Positions 44,291 to 53,408 of a stretch of 64,000 nt of DNA are shown in pieces. Each line of letters begins with the position of its first letter. The stretch's first letter is position 1. The notes below the pieces were generated by a model. That model saw only the letters and a program-made list of their open reading frames with translations. It ran no database searches and was not told the origin of the DNA. The stretch is from contig NZ_CP080332.1 in NCBI RefSeq assembly GCF_019456655.1, positions 5,270,001 through 5,334,000 of the forward strand, written 5' to 3'. The position numbers and the translations under genes were made by a program. This DNA comes from Mycolicibacterium diernhoferi. GTDB lineage: Bacteria > Actinomycetota > Actinomycetes > Mycobacteriales > Mycobacteriaceae.

Positions 44291-45493
44291 TCAGAAATCA
44301 TCCCGTTCGGCAAGTGCACCGTTGAACAGGAACTGCAGTGTCGACGGGGCGTTGAACTGCAACTCGGTGTTCGGTTCGAACGGCACATAGGCGTTGTCGG
44401 TGACCAGGAACGGCGAGCGGTACCAGGAGCCGCCGTACTGCTTGCTCGGAACATTGGGCAGGCCACGGCAGTTCGGGCCGCCGGAGGCGTTCACGATGGG
44501 CAGGCTCTCCGGGAAGGTGTACGCCGGTGAGCCGGGCAGGAAGTTCGAGTTCACGTACAGGCCGGGGCGGACGCCACCGATGATCGGGGCGAAGGTGTCC
44601 ACGGCCTGGGCGGTGCCCTGGATCATGCACGGGAACACCGGGGAGTAATCGCCGAGCACCTTGAGCGGGGCGCGCAGCCGCTGGATCGCGGCGATGTAGT
44701 CGTCGGCGCCGGGTTCCAGTGTGGCGGTACCGTTCTCGGCCAGACCGGTCGCGGCCAGCAAGGTGGCGTTCAGGTTGTCCTGCTGGTCGACGATCGTCGC
44801 CGACAGGTTGGGCGCATTGTCGAAGATGGTGGCCAGATCCGGCCCGGCGTCACCGTAGATGCCGGCGACGACTGCCGCCTTGCGGAAGTCGTCCTGCAGG
44901 GTCGGCAATTTGGGGTTGATCTGCCCCAGGTAGCCGTTGAGCCCGGACAGCAGCACGCCCAGATCCTCACCGTTACCGCGCAGGCCCTCGGCCAGAGCGG
45001 TGACGGTGGCATTCAGGTTGATCGGGTCGACCTTGGCCAGCACATCGGTCAGCGTCTGGAACAGGGTGTTGACCTCGAGCTGCACGCCCTGGGCCTGGAT
45101 GTGCGTGCCGGGCCGCATCGAACTGCCGGTCGGCGCCTCCGGCGGCAGGAACTCCACCGACTTGGCGCCGAAGATGGTGGTGCCACCGATCTTCACGACG
45201 GCGTTGGACGGGATGTAACGCATCTGGCCGCGGTCGATGCTCAGGGTCAGCTTGGCCTGATCACCGGCATATTCGATCTTGTTGACCTTGCCGATCTGGA
45301 TGCCGCGGTACTTGACCTTGGCGTCGCTCTCCATCACCAGGCCGGCCCGTTGAGAGCTCACCGTCACCGTCTCGGTCGGGGTGAACGCCGCCGTATAGAA
45401 CAGGTAGGTGAACACCACCGCGGCCAGCACGACAGCCGCCATGATCGCGGCGGCGATCCTGACGTGACTGCGTTTGGCTGCTCCGTCTGACAT
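44291..45493 (-). CDS. mce4A: Mce4A, sterol-import Mce protein
   Basis: A 400-residue Mce subunit, equal in length to M. tuberculosis Mce4A as I recall it. A membrane helix (about 13-33, IAAAIMAAVVLAAVVFTYLF) precedes the MCE domain (VTVSSQRAGLVMESDAKVKYRG, about 40-120). A helical domain and a C-terminal globular part (YVNSNFLPGSPAYTFPESL) follow, with cysteines in PCMIQG and NCRGL. ATG at 45493 lies 5 bp from the yrbE4B stop. The gene heads the six-gene mce4A-F series. Confidence 0.94.
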   Translation of the reverse strand: MSDGAAKRSHVRIAAAIMAAVVLAAVVFTYLFYTAAFTPTETVTVSSQRAGLVMESDAKVKYRGIQIGKVNKIEYAGDQAKLTLSIDRGQMRYIPSNAVVKIGGTTIFGAKSVEFLPPEAPTGSSMRPGTHIQAQGVQLEVNTLFQTLTDVLAKVDPINLNATVTALAEGLRGNGEDLGVLLSGLNGYLGQINPKLPTLQDDFRKAAVVAGIYGDAGPDLATIFDNAPNLSATIVDQQDNLNATLLAATGLAENGTATLEPGADDYIAAIQRLRAPLKVLGDYSPVFPCMIQGTAQAVDTFAPIIGGVRPGLYVNSNFLPGSPAYTFPESLPIVNASGGPNCRGLPNVPSKQYGGSWYRSPFLVTDNAYVPFEPNTELQFNAPSTLQFLFNGALAERDDF

Positions 45494-45498
45494 CTGGT

Positions 45499-46341
45499 CT
45501 ACCCCGAGAGATTGAAGTTGCCGGACGCGCCGTAGACGGCGAGCGAGATCAACAGGGTGATGGTGACGACCACGATCAGCGAGGTCCGCACGGCCTGACC
45601 GACGGCGATGCCCACCCCGACCGGGCCGCCGGAGGCGGTGTAGCCGTAGTAGGTGTGCACCAGCATCACCGCGATGGCCATGACGATCGCCTGCAGGAAT
45701 GACCACAGCAGGTCACTCGGGATCAGGAAGGTGTTGAAGTAGTGGTCATACAGACCGGCGGACTGTCCGTTGATGAACACCGTGGTGAACCGGGCGGCGA
45801 AGAACGCCGCCAGCACCGACAGTGAGTACAGCGGGACGATCGCGATGAGCCCGGCGACGATCCGGGTGGAGACCAGGTACGACACCGCGTGTACGGCCAT
45901 GGCCTCGACGGCATCGATCTCCTCGGCGACCCGCATCGCACCCAATTGCGCGGTGGTGCCGGCGCCGATGGTGGCGGCCAGCGCGATACCGGCGATCACC
46001 GGCGCGACGATGCGCACGTTGAGGAAGGCGGACAGGAAACCGGTCAACGCCTCGATGCCGATGTTGCCCAGCGACGAGTAGCCCTGCACGGCGATGACGC
46101 CGCCGGAGGCCAGCGTCAGGAAGGCCGCGACGCCGACGGTCCCGCCGATCATGACCAGCGCGCCGGCGCCCATGGTCATCTCGGCGACCAGCCGGATGGT
46201 TTCCTTGCGGTACCGGGTGACGGCGTTGGGGATGTAGCGCACCGACTCGCCGTAGAACAGCGCCTGTTCACCCACGGTGTCCACCGCGCGCGGCACGCCT
46301 CGGAAGAATCGGCGCAGCCGCACTGTCGCGTCGTAACTCAT
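45499..46341 (-). CDS. yrbE4B: YrbE4B permease subunit
   Basis: A 280-residue MlaE-type integral membrane permease with about five to six hydrophobic helices. The family EQxxx coupling region appears as GAMRVAEEIDAVEAMAVH, which docks the ATPase. With YrbE4A it forms the inner-membrane part of the Mce4 importer, driven by an ATPase encoded elsewhere (MceG). The long N-terminal arm (RRFFRGVPRAVDTVGEQALF) is typical. It is 33 bp from yrbE4A. Confidence 0.94.
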   Translation of the reverse strand: MSYDATVRLRRFFRGVPRAVDTVGEQALFYGESVRYIPNAVTRYRKETIRLVAEMTMGAGALVMIGGTVGVAAFLTLASGGVIAVQGYSSLGNIGIEALTGFLSAFLNVRIVAPVIAGIALAATIGAGTTAQLGAMRVAEEIDAVEAMAVHAVSYLVSTRIVAGLIAIVPLYSLSVLAAFFAARFTTVFINGQSAGLYDHYFNTFLIPSDLLWSFLQAIVMAIAVMLVHTYYGYTASGGPVGVGIAVGQAVRTSLIVVVTITLLISLAVYGASGNFNLSG

Positions 46342-46374
46342 GACCGTCTTTCCCTTACGTCATTGCTCATCGGC

Positions 46375-47151
46375 TCAGCTGTCCAGAATTCGGACGCCGA
46401 CGGCGGTCATGATGACGTTGATGACGAACAGGCAGATGAAGGCGTAGACCACGGTTTCGTTGACGGCGATGCCCACACCCTTGGGCCCACCCTGCACGGT
46501 CAGGCCGCGGTAGCAGCCGACCAGGCCGGCGACGACACCGAACAGCATCGCCTTCACCTCAGCGAGCAGAAGTTCGGGCAGACCGGTCAAGACGGTGAGA
46601 CCGTTGATGAACGCACCCGGATTCACGCCCTGCAGGAAGACCGAGAACACGTAACCGCCGGCCAGGCCGATCGCGCAGACCAACCCGTTGAGCAGCAGCG
46701 CCACGACGGTGGAGGCCAGCACACGGGGAACCACGAGGCGCTGGATCGGGTCGATGCCCAGCACCCGCATCGCATCGATCTCCTCGCGGATGGTGCGGGC
46801 GCCGAGGTCCGCGCAGATCGCGGTGGCGCCGGCGCCGGCGACCACCAGCACGGTCACCACCGGGCCGAGCTGGGTGACGGTGCCGAAGGCGGTACCCGCG
46901 CCGGAGAGGTCGGCCGCACCGAGTTCGCGAAGCAGGATGTTGAGCGTGAAGGCGACCAGCACGGTGAACGGGATCGAGACCAACAGCGTCGGGACCAAGG
47001 AGACGCGCGCGATCATCCAGGTCTGGTCGAGGAACTCGCGGAACTGGAACGGCCGCCGGAACATCTTGACGAACGTGTCGATGGTCATCTCGACGAACCC
47101 ACCCACGGCCCGAGCCGGAGCCGCAAGCTGTTCGATCAACCTCGACTCCAT
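46375..47151 (-). CDS. yrbE4A: YrbE4A permease subunit
   Basis: A 258-residue MlaE-type permease with five to six membrane helices. The coupling-helix motif is ADLGARTIREEIDAMRVLGIDP. The sequence follows M. tuberculosis YrbE4A closely (RRPFQFREFLDQTW, VARVSLVPTLLVSIPFTVL). It is the first gene of the mce4 operon. Two KstR boxes lie in the 261-bp region upstream, so cholesterol metabolites should induce the operon. ATG at 47151 was kept; an internal later start is possible. Confidence 0.95.
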   Translation of the reverse strand: MESRLIEQLAAPARAVGGFVEMTIDTFVKMFRRPFQFREFLDQTWMIARVSLVPTLLVSIPFTVLVAFTLNILLRELGAADLSGAGTAFGTVTQLGPVVTVLVVAGAGATAICADLGARTIREEIDAMRVLGIDPIQRLVVPRVLASTVVALLLNGLVCAIGLAGGYVFSVFLQGVNPGAFINGLTVLTGLPELLLAEVKAMLFGVVAGLVGCYRGLTVQGGPKGVGIAVNETVVYAFICLFVINVIMTAVGVRILDS

Positions 47152-47273
47152 TCTCGAACGGGGTTACTTAGCCGTACTGGCGAAGAACCCGACAATATCG
47201 GTAATCCGCCCGCCCCGGCGGTCTTTCCAGCCCACCGACGCAGAGTGCGCTAAGTGAGCGGGCTCATACTAAC

Positions 47274-47287
47274 TAGAACACGTTCAC
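47274..47287. promoter_or_regulatory. KstR box 1 upstream of yrbE4A (one mismatch)
   Basis: TAGAACACGTTCAC fits TNNAACNNGTTNNA except the final base. It lies 123 bp before yrbE4A. KstR represses cholesterol genes until 3-oxo-cholestenoyl-CoA type ligands appear. Confidence 0.65.
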
Positions 47288-47361
47288 AGTGTCAAAGAAC
47301 CATGATCTTCGTGGTAAACCCACATTTACGCTGGTCATAGCACATGTGTTCACCACCGTTC

Positions 47362-47375
47362 TAGAACGTGTTCTA
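47362..47375. promoter_or_regulatory. KstR box 2 upstream of yrbE4A (perfect)
   Basis: TAGAACGTGTTCTA matches the KstR consensus perfectly and is palindromic apart from the centre. It lies 211 bp before yrbE4A. The rest of the 261-bp gap between yrbE4A and hsd4A is AT-richer than average and holds no gene. Confidence 0.85.
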
Positions 47376-47412
47376 GTCAGTTTGAAGCCATCGCCAATCT
47401 GGTTCTCCCGAA

Positions 47413-48339
47413 TCAAGAACCCATTAGTGCAGTAGCAGAGAATCCAACTTCCGGGTCGCGTGCAGCAAAGTACTCACCGAGCGCCGCGCTCAGCGCGGCC
47501 GGATCCCAGGCGTCCCCGTCGGCGTCGAACCGCTCCGCGACCACCGGCGCAGCCACCAGGGTGACGCTCGGCCCGTACACGATGAACAGCTGCCCGTTGA
47601 CCGCCTCCGCGGCCGGCGAGGACAGGTAGGTGACCAGCGTGACGACGTGCTCCGGGGACAGCGCGTCGATCCGCCCGTCGGACGGGTCCGGCGCGTCACC
47701 GAAGACGCCCGCGGTCATCGCGGTGCGCGCCCGCGGCGCGATGGCATTGGCGCGCACCCCGTACCGGCTCAGCCCGCGCGCGGCCGACAGCGTCAGCGCG
47801 GTGATCCCGGCCTTGGCGGCGCCGTAGTTGGCCTGCCCGACCGGCCCGGCCAGCCCGGCCTCCGAGGAGGTGTTGACGATCCGGCCGTATACCCGCCCGT
47901 CCGCGGATTCCTTGGCCTTGGCCTTCCAGTACGCCGCGGCGTTACGGGTCAGCAGGAAGTGGCCGCGCAGGTGCACGGCGATCACCGCGTCCCAGTCCTC
48001 GTCGGACATGTTGAACAGCATCTTGTCCCGGGTGATACCGGCATTGTTGACCACGATGCCCAGCCCGCCGAGCCGGTCGGCGGTTTCCACGAGTTCGTCC
48101 GCCGTGCTGCGGGCGCTGATGTCACCGGGCACCGCGATGCCCTTCGACCCCACCGCCTCGATCTCGGCCAGCACGTCGGACTTGTCGAGTGCCCCCGCCA
48201 TGTCGTTGACCACGACCGTCGCGCCGGCACGGGCCAGCCCGATGGCTTCGGCCCGGCCGAGGCCGGCAGCCGCGCCGGTGACGACCGCGACCTTTCCGGA
48301 CAGGTCGATCGCGTTCTCATTCGCTGCTGTTGGGGACAC
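47413..48339 (-). CDS. hsd4A: Hsd4A, steroid side-chain hydroxyacyl-CoA / 17-beta-hydroxysteroid dehydrogenase
   Basis: A 308-residue SDR. The cofactor motif is TGAAAGLGRA, followed by NNAGITRDKMLF and the catalytic NTSSEAGLAGPVGQANYGAAK. An extended C-terminal region carries PRARTAMTAGVFGDAPD and FSATALMGS. It matches Rv3502c along its length. Family members oxidise the beta-hydroxy group of steroid side-chain CoA intermediates and 17-beta-hydroxysteroids. GTG at 48339 is the chosen start, 14 bp after fdxD. It should be controlled from the KstR box at 48621. Confidence 0.9.
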   Translation of the reverse strand: MSPTAANENAIDLSGKVAVVTGAAAGLGRAEAIGLARAGATVVVNDMAGALDKSDVLAEIEAVGSKGIAVPGDISARSTADELVETADRLGGLGIVVNNAGITRDKMLFNMSDEDWDAVIAVHLRGHFLLTRNAAAYWKAKAKESADGRVYGRIVNTSSEAGLAGPVGQANYGAAKAGITALTLSAARGLSRYGVRANAIAPRARTAMTAGVFGDAPDPSDGRIDALSPEHVVTLVTYLSSPAAEAVNGQLFIVYGPSVTLVAAPVVAERFDADGDAWDPAALSAALGEYFAARDPEVGFSATALMGS

Positions 48340-48353
48340 GGTTATGAATACCT

Positions 48354-48545
48354 CTAGTCTCTGCGGATCAGGGCTGCCCGGGGGCATTCGGCGACGGACT
48401 GCTCGGCCAGGGCCTCCATATCGGCGGGCACCGGGTCGAGCTTGACGACGGCGTAGTCGTCGTCGTCGAGATCAAACAGGTCGGGGGCGATGCCAAGACA
48501 GACTGCGTTTCCTTCGCAGCGGTCAAGGTCGACTTCAATACGCAT
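48354..48545 (-). CDS. fdxD: Ferredoxin FdxD
   Basis: A 63-residue ferredoxin. Cluster residues are Cys10, Cys16 (CEGNAVC) and Cys54 (ECPRAA). The second cysteine position is Asn13, where the ferredoxin at 15329 has His16, so a [3Fe-4S] or hetero-ligated cluster is expected. It matches Rv3503c, known to deliver electrons to CYP125 and CYP142. GGAGG lies 6 bp before the ATG at 48545. The KstR box 76 bp upstream also faces chsE4. Confidence 0.93.
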   Translation of the reverse strand: MRIEVDLDRCEGNAVCLGIAPDLFDLDDDDYAVVKLDPVPADMEALAEQSVAECPRAALIRRD

Positions 48546-48620
48546 CAGAACCTCCTCGCGATCCGGGCACGGGCTGTGTGCCCATGAGCAGGCTATCGCT
48601 ACCGTCCTGGACCGCAAGAC

Positions 48621-48634
48621 TAGAACGTGTTACA
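48621..48634. promoter_or_regulatory. KstR box between fdxD and chsE4 (perfect)
   Basis: TAGAACGTGTTACA matches TNNAACNNGTTNNA. It lies 76 bp before fdxD and 75 bp before chsE4, so one operator can repress both the fdxD-hsd4A and chsE4-chsE5-fadD17 transcripts. Confidence 0.85.
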
Positions 48635-48708
48635 ACGAGAGTCACTGCCGGGTTGGCTCGACCCAGTGCCGGCGCCCGGGATACCCCCTCGACAGACAGG
48701 ACGTCGCC

Positions 48709-49890
48709 ATGCGGATCGGTTACACCGCCGAGCAGGAGGAGTTGCGCCGCGAGCTGCGGTCCTACTTCACCAAACTGATGACGCCCGAGCGGGCCGAGGC
48801 GCTGGCGGCCAGCGACGGGGAGATGGGCCGCGGGAACGTCTACCGCGAGACCGTCGAGCAGATGGGCAAGGACGGCTGGCTGACCCTGTCCTGGCCCAAG
48901 GAGTACGGCGGCCAGGCGCGCCCGCCGATGGACGGGCTGATCTTCAACGACGAGGCCGCCATCGCCAACGTGCCGGTGCCGTTCCTGACCATCAACAGCG
49001 TGGCGCCGACGATCATGGGATTCGGCACCGAGGAACAGAAGTCGTTCTTCCTGCCCAAGATCGCGGCCGGCCAGTTGCACTTCTCCATCGGCTACTCCGA
49101 GCCCGGTGCGGGCACCGACCTCGCGTCGCTGCGCACCACGGCCGTGCGCGACGGGGACGACTACGTCATCAACGGCCAGAAGATGTGGACCTCACTGATC
49201 GCGTACGCCGACTACGTGTGGTTGGCGGTGCGCACCAACCAAGAGGCCAAGAAGCATCGCGGCATCTCCATGCTCATCGTCCCGACCAGCTCCGAGGGAT
49301 TCTCCTGGACCCCGGTGCACACCGTGTCCGGCGTCGACACCAGCGCCACCTACTACCAGGACGTGCGGGTGCCCAAGACGGCGTTGGTCGGCGAGGAGAA
49401 CGCCGGCTGGAAGTTGGTCACCAACCAGCTCAACCATGAGCGCGTCGCCCTGGTATCCGCGCAGCCGATCTTCGTGGCCCTCAACGGAGTTCGCGAGTGG
49501 GCGCAGAACACCAAGGACGCGCACGGCAAGCGGCTCATCGACTCCGAATGGGTCCAGCTCAACCTCGCCCGGGTGCACGCCAAGGCCGAGGTGCTCAAGC
49601 TCATCAACTGGGAACTGGCCTCAACCGAGGATTCCGCCCCGTCCCCCGCCGACGCATCCGCGGCCAAGGTGTTCGGCACCGAACTGGCCACCGAGGCCTA
49701 CCGCCTGCTCATGGAGGTGCTGGGCACCTCCGCGACCCTGCGGGCCGGGAGCCCCGGCGCGCTGCTGCGCGGCCGCATCGAACGGATGCACCGCTCCTGC
49801 CTGATCCTCACCTTCGGCGGCGGCACCAACGAGATCCAGCGCGACATCATCGGCATGGTCGCGCTCGGCCTGCCCCGAGTGAACCGGTAA
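48709..49890 (+). CDS. chsE4: Acyl-CoA dehydrogenase subunit ChsE4 (FadE26)
   Basis: A 393-residue subunit of the heteromeric steroid acyl-CoA dehydrogenase. FAD and substrate regions are visible as IGYSEPGAGTDLASLRT, GQKMWTS and LTFGGGTNEIQRDIIG. Glu244 in LNHERVA is the likely catalytic base, matching Glu247 known in M. tuberculosis FadE26. It pairs with ChsE5 to desaturate cholesterol side-chain CoA thioesters. ATG at 48709 is the start; no strong ribosome site is visible. Operon with chsE5 (13 bp), fadD17 and an SDR. Confidence 0.94.
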   Translation: MRIGYTAEQEELRRELRSYFTKLMTPERAEALAASDGEMGRGNVYRETVEQMGKDGWLTLSWPKEYGGQARPPMDGLIFNDEAAIANVPVPFLTINSVAPTIMGFGTEEQKSFFLPKIAAGQLHFSIGYSEPGAGTDLASLRTTAVRDGDDYVINGQKMWTSLIAYADYVWLAVRTNQEAKKHRGISMLIVPTSSEGFSWTPVHTVSGVDTSATYYQDVRVPKTALVGEENAGWKLVTNQLNHERVALVSAQPIFVALNGVREWAQNTKDAHGKRLIDSEWVQLNLARVHAKAEVLKLINWELASTEDSAPSPADASAAKVFGTELATEAYRLLMEVLGTSATLRAGSPGALLRGRIERMHRSCLILTFGGGTNEIQRDIIGMVALGLPRVNR

Positions 49891-49903
49891 GAGGAGACTT
49901 CAC

Positions 49904-51025
49904 ATGGACTTCACCCCCACCGAGGCATCCGTCGATCTGGGCGGCCTCGTCCGCACCATCACCGAATCGATCGTCACGCCCGAACACCAGCGGGTGCTCG
50001 ACGGGCTCGACGAGAGGTTCGACCGCGACCTGTGGGCCAAACTGATCGAGGCCGACATCCTGTCCACCGCCGCGCCGGAGGCGTTGGGCGGCGGCGGTTT
50101 CGGCGTCCTGGAGCAGACCGCGGTATTGACTGCGCTGGGGCGCCAACTCGCCGCGGTGCCCTACCTGGAATCGGCGGTGCTCGCCGCCGGCGCGCTGGCG
50201 AAATTCGGTTCTTCTGCGCTGCAACAGGAATGGGCGGTACCGGCGGTCAACGGAACCACCGTCCTGACGGTCGCCCTGGACGGTGAGATGGGCCAGGGTC
50301 CGGTTCAGGCCCAACGGGACGCCGACGGGTTCCGCCTGACCGGCACCCGCACGCAGGTCGCCTACGGCCCGGTGGCCGACGCCTACCTGGTGCCCGCCGA
50401 CACCGAGAACGGCACCGTGGTGTTCCTGGTGGCCAAGAGCGATCCCGGCGTCACGCTGACCAAGCTCAGCACCACCGGCCTCGGCACGATCGGGCACCTG
50501 GAATTGAGTGGCACCACGGTCGACGCCGCCCGGGCGGTGGGCGGCGCGGAGGTACTCGACTGGCTGACCATCCAGCATTCCCTGGGCCGCAGCGCCTTCC
50601 AGCTCGGTGTGCTGGAACGCGCCCTGGAACTGACCGCCCTGTACGCGCGGGAACGCGAGCAGTTCGACCGGCCGATCGGCAGTTTCCAGGCGGTGTCCGC
50701 GCGGCTGGCCGACGGCTACATCGACGTCAAGGCGCTGCGCTCGAGCCTGACCCAGGCGGCCTGGCGGTTGTCCGAGGACTCCCCCGCAAGCGGGCGGGAC
50801 ACCCACCCCGCGAGTGTGGATGTGGCCGGCGCCGCGTTCTGGGCGGCCGACGCCGGACACCGGGTCGCACACACCGCGGTGCACGTGCACGGTGGCGTCG
50901 GTATCGACATGGACCACCCGATCCACCGGTACTTCCTGGCCGCCAAGCAGACCGAGTTCGCGCTCGGATCGGCCACCGGTCAGCTGCTGCGCATCGGCCG
51001 TGAACTGGCCGACACGCCCGTCTGA
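49904..51025 (+). CDS. chsE5: Acyl-CoA dehydrogenase subunit ChsE5 (FadE27)
   Basis: A 373-residue acyl-CoA dehydrogenase partner subunit. It has the ACAD helical N-terminus (EALGGGGFGVLEQTAVLTALG) and the C-terminal AFWAADAGHRVAHTAVHVHGGVGID. It lacks a clear catalytic glutamate, which is expected for the non-catalytic half of an alpha2beta2 enzyme. Start ATG at 49904 has GAGGAG 8 bp upstream. A short segment SEDSPASGRDTHPAS (about 287-301) looks inserted and is encoded by a GCAAGCGGGCGGG-like stretch. Confidence 0.93.
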   Translation: MDFTPTEASVDLGGLVRTITESIVTPEHQRVLDGLDERFDRDLWAKLIEADILSTAAPEALGGGGFGVLEQTAVLTALGRQLAAVPYLESAVLAAGALAKFGSSALQQEWAVPAVNGTTVLTVALDGEMGQGPVQAQRDADGFRLTGTRTQVAYGPVADAYLVPADTENGTVVFLVAKSDPGVTLTKLSTTGLGTIGHLELSGTTVDAARAVGGAEVLDWLTIQHSLGRSAFQLGVLERALELTALYAREREQFDRPIGSFQAVSARLADGYIDVKALRSSLTQAAWRLSEDSPASGRDTHPASVDVAGAAFWAADAGHRVAHTAVHVHGGVGIDMDHPIHRYFLAAKQTEFALGSATGQLLRIGRELADTPV

Positions 51026-51028
51026 TCG

Positions 51029-52540
51029 ATGACCGAACCGGGCGGGCCCACCGTCACCGAGTTGTTGGCACCGTTGGTCGACATCACCGACCGCGGTGTG
51101 TACGAAGAAGATTCGTTCACCAGTTGGCGCGATCACATCGCGGCCGGAGCCCAGCTGGCGGCTGCGCTGAGCGCCCGGATGGATCCGTCGCGCCCCGCGC
51201 ATATCGGCGCGCTGCTGGGCAACACCGCGTTCTTCTCCACGTTGCTGGTGGCGGCCGGGCTGCGGGGGCTGGTCCCGGTGGGGCTGAACCCGACCCGGCG
51301 CGGCGCGGCGCTGGCCTCCGACATCGCCCGCGCCGATTGCCAACTGGTCCTCACCGACGACCCGAGCGCGGTGCCCGACGGTGTCGATTTCATCGACGTC
51401 GGGTCTGCGGTGTGGGCGGCCGAACTGGCCACCCACACCGGTGCGCCGGTGTCCTTCGCCGACATCGCCGCCGACGATCTGTTCATGCTGATCTTCACCT
51501 CCGGTACCAGTGGCGAACCCAAGGCGGTCCGGGTGACCCACGACAAGGTGGCGTTCCCGGGCAGGATGTTGGCGCAGCGGTTCGGGCTCGGCCCCGAAGA
51601 CACCTGCTATCTCGCCATGCCGCTGTTCCACTCGAACGCCATCATGGCCGGCTGGGCGGTGGCAGCGGCCGCGGGCGCCTCGATTGCGCTGCGGCACAAG
51701 TTCTCCGCCTCGCAGTTCATCCCGGACGTGCGCCGCTACCACGCCACCTACGCCAACTACGTCGGCAAACCGCTGTCCTACATCCTGGCCACACCCGAAC
51801 GCCCCGACGACGCGGACAACCCGCTGAAGTTCCTGTACGGCAACGAGGGCGCGCCCCGCGATCTGACCCGCTTCGCCGACCGGTTCGACGTGCGGGTGGT
51901 GGACGGGTTCGGATCCACCGAAGGTGGTGTGGCCATCGCCCGCACCCCCGACACCCCGGACGGATCGCTGGGACCGTTGACCGACGAGGTGGCCATCCTG
52001 GATGTGCTGACCGGTCAGCCGTGCCCGCCCGGGGTGGTCGGCGAACTGGTCAATCCGACCGGTGCCGGCTGGTTCCGCGGCTACTACAACTCCCCCGGCG
52101 CCGAGGCCGAGCGGATGGCCGGCGGGATCTACCACACCGGCGACCTGGCCTACTGTGACGACGCCGGATACATCTACTTCGCCGGTCGGCTCGGTGACTG
52201 GATGCGGGTGGACGGGGAGAACCTGGGCACCGCGCCGATCGAACGGATTCTGCTGCGGCACAGCGATGTCGCCGAGGTGGCCGTCTACCCGATCCCGGAC
52301 CCCGCGGTGGGCGATCAGGTGATGGCCGCGGTGGTGCTGCGCGACGGCGCCCAGTTCGACGTGGACACCTTCCGGGACTTTTTGGACGAACAGACCGATC
52401 TGGGACCCAAGCAGTGGCCGTCGTTCGTGCGGGTCGCCACCGACCTGCCCCGCACCGAGACGTTCAAGGTCCTCAAACGCGAACTGTCCGCGCAGGGAAC
52501 CGACTGCGCAGATCCGGTGTATCCGGTTAAAGTCCGCTGA
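51029..52540 (+). CDS. fadD17: Steroid side-chain CoA ligase FadD17
   Basis: A 503-residue AMP-forming acyl-CoA synthetase. The P-loop is FTSGTSGEPKAV, the A5-type motif GFGSTEGG, the hinge YFAGRLGDWMRVDGENL and the C-terminal lysine TFKVLKREL. FadD17 activates C24 steroid acids in M. tuberculosis (Rv3506). It starts 3 bp after chsE5. The gene ends on the first base of the next SDR start codon (TGATG). Cytoplasmic. Confidence 0.92.
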   Translation: MTEPGGPTVTELLAPLVDITDRGVYEEDSFTSWRDHIAAGAQLAAALSARMDPSRPAHIGALLGNTAFFSTLLVAAGLRGLVPVGLNPTRRGAALASDIARADCQLVLTDDPSAVPDGVDFIDVGSAVWAAELATHTGAPVSFADIAADDLFMLIFTSGTSGEPKAVRVTHDKVAFPGRMLAQRFGLGPEDTCYLAMPLFHSNAIMAGWAVAAAAGASIALRHKFSASQFIPDVRRYHATYANYVGKPLSYILATPERPDDADNPLKFLYGNEGAPRDLTRFADRFDVRVVDGFGSTEGGVAIARTPDTPDGSLGPLTDEVAILDVLTGQPCPPGVVGELVNPTGAGWFRGYYNSPGAEAERMAGGIYHTGDLAYCDDAGYIYFAGRLGDWMRVDGENLGTAPIERILLRHSDVAEVAVYPIPDPAVGDQVMAAVVLRDGAQFDVDTFRDFLDEQTDLGPKQWPSFVRVATDLPRTETFKVLKRELSAQGTDCADPVYPVKVR

Positions 52541-53355
52541 TGCCGATCGATCCGTCAGCGGTGTCACTGGCGGGACGGGTCGCGGTGGTCACCGGCGGTG
52601 GCGCCGGCATCGGCCGTGGTATCGCCGCGGGCCTGGCCGCATTCGGCGCCCGGGTTGCGGTCTGGGAACGCGATGAGACGAGCTGCGCCGCCGCAGCGGC
52701 GGAGGTCGACGGGCTCGGCCTGGTCACCGACGTCCGGGACGCCGGCGCGGTCGACGAAGCGCTCGCACGCACGGTGGAACAACTGGGGCCGGTACAGATC
52801 CTGGTGAACAACGCCGGCGGCACCTTCGCCTCCCCGCTGCTGGAGACCTCGGAGAACGGCTGGGATGCGTTGTACCGCAGCAATCTACGACACGTCCTGC
52901 TGTGCACGCAGCGGGTGGCCCGGTCGATGGTCGAGACCGGTCGCGGCGGCAGCATCATCAACGTGACCTCGATCGAAGGGGTCCGCGCCGCGCCCGGGTA
53001 TGCCGCCTACGCCGCGGCGAAGGCGGGCGTCATCAACTACACCCAGACCGCGGCGCTGGAACTGGCCGAACACGGCATCCGGGTCAACGGTCTGGCACCG
53101 GATTTCACCGTGACCGAGGGGCTGGCGCAGATGTCCGGACCGCAGGCCCTGAGGCGCGCCGGCCGGATGGTCCCGCTGGGCCGGGGCGGACATGTCGACG
53201 AGATGGCCGGGGCCGCCGTTTTCCTGGCCTCGGATCTGTCGAGTTACGTCACGGGTCAGACCATCCACGTCGACGGCGGCACGCATGCCGCCGGCGGTTG
53301 GTACCGGCACCCGGAGTCCGGCCGCTACACCCTGGGCCCCGGCGAACCTTCCTGA
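52540..53355 (+). CDS. Short-chain dehydrogenase in the chsE4-chsE5-fadD17 operon
   Basis: A 271-residue SDR. TGGGAGIGRGIA is the cofactor loop, NNAGGTFASPLL follows, and the active site is NVTSIEGVRAAPGYAAYAAAK. The C-terminus is VDGGTHAAGGWYRHP. It shares one base with the fadD17 stop, so is clearly part of the KstR-controlled operon. A beta-hydroxyacyl or ring hydroxysteroid dehydrogenase role is inferred from this context. It is not present after fadD17 in M. tuberculosis, where, as I recall, PE_PGRS genes follow. Confidence 0.87.
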   Translation: MPIDPSAVSLAGRVAVVTGGGAGIGRGIAAGLAAFGARVAVWERDETSCAAAAAEVDGLGLVTDVRDAGAVDEALARTVEQLGPVQILVNNAGGTFASPLLETSENGWDALYRSNLRHVLLCTQRVARSMVETGRGGSIINVTSIEGVRAAPGYAAYAAAKAGVINYTQTAALELAEHGIRVNGLAPDFTVTEGLAQMSGPQALRRAGRMVPLGRGGHVDEMAGAAVFLASDLSSYVTGQTIHVDGGTHAAGGWYRHPESGRYTLGPGEPS

Positions 53356-53384
53356 AGTTTGCTGTTTTCGACATCGCGCGTTGC

Positions 53385-53408
53385 GTAGAACGATCTGGAT
53401 CGTTCTAC
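53385..53408. promoter_or_regulatory. 24-bp near-perfect palindrome of unknown role
   Basis: Arms GTAGAACGATC and GATCGTTCTAC are perfect 11-bp complements around a 2-bp centre. It lies 30 bp after the SDR stop and about 98 bp before the lipoprotein start. The tight centre and missing T-tract make an operator more likely than a terminator. It resembles but does not match the KstR consensus. The remaining 150-bp gap shows nothing else. Confidence 0.55.

Noticed and set aside
49847..52567. 906-residue minus-strand open frame
   Set aside because: Antisense shadow of chsE5 and fadD17, which are strongly supported by family motifs.
53385..53408. KstR box
   Set aside because: It contains AGAAC and GTTCT, but their spacing is far wider than in AACNNGTT.
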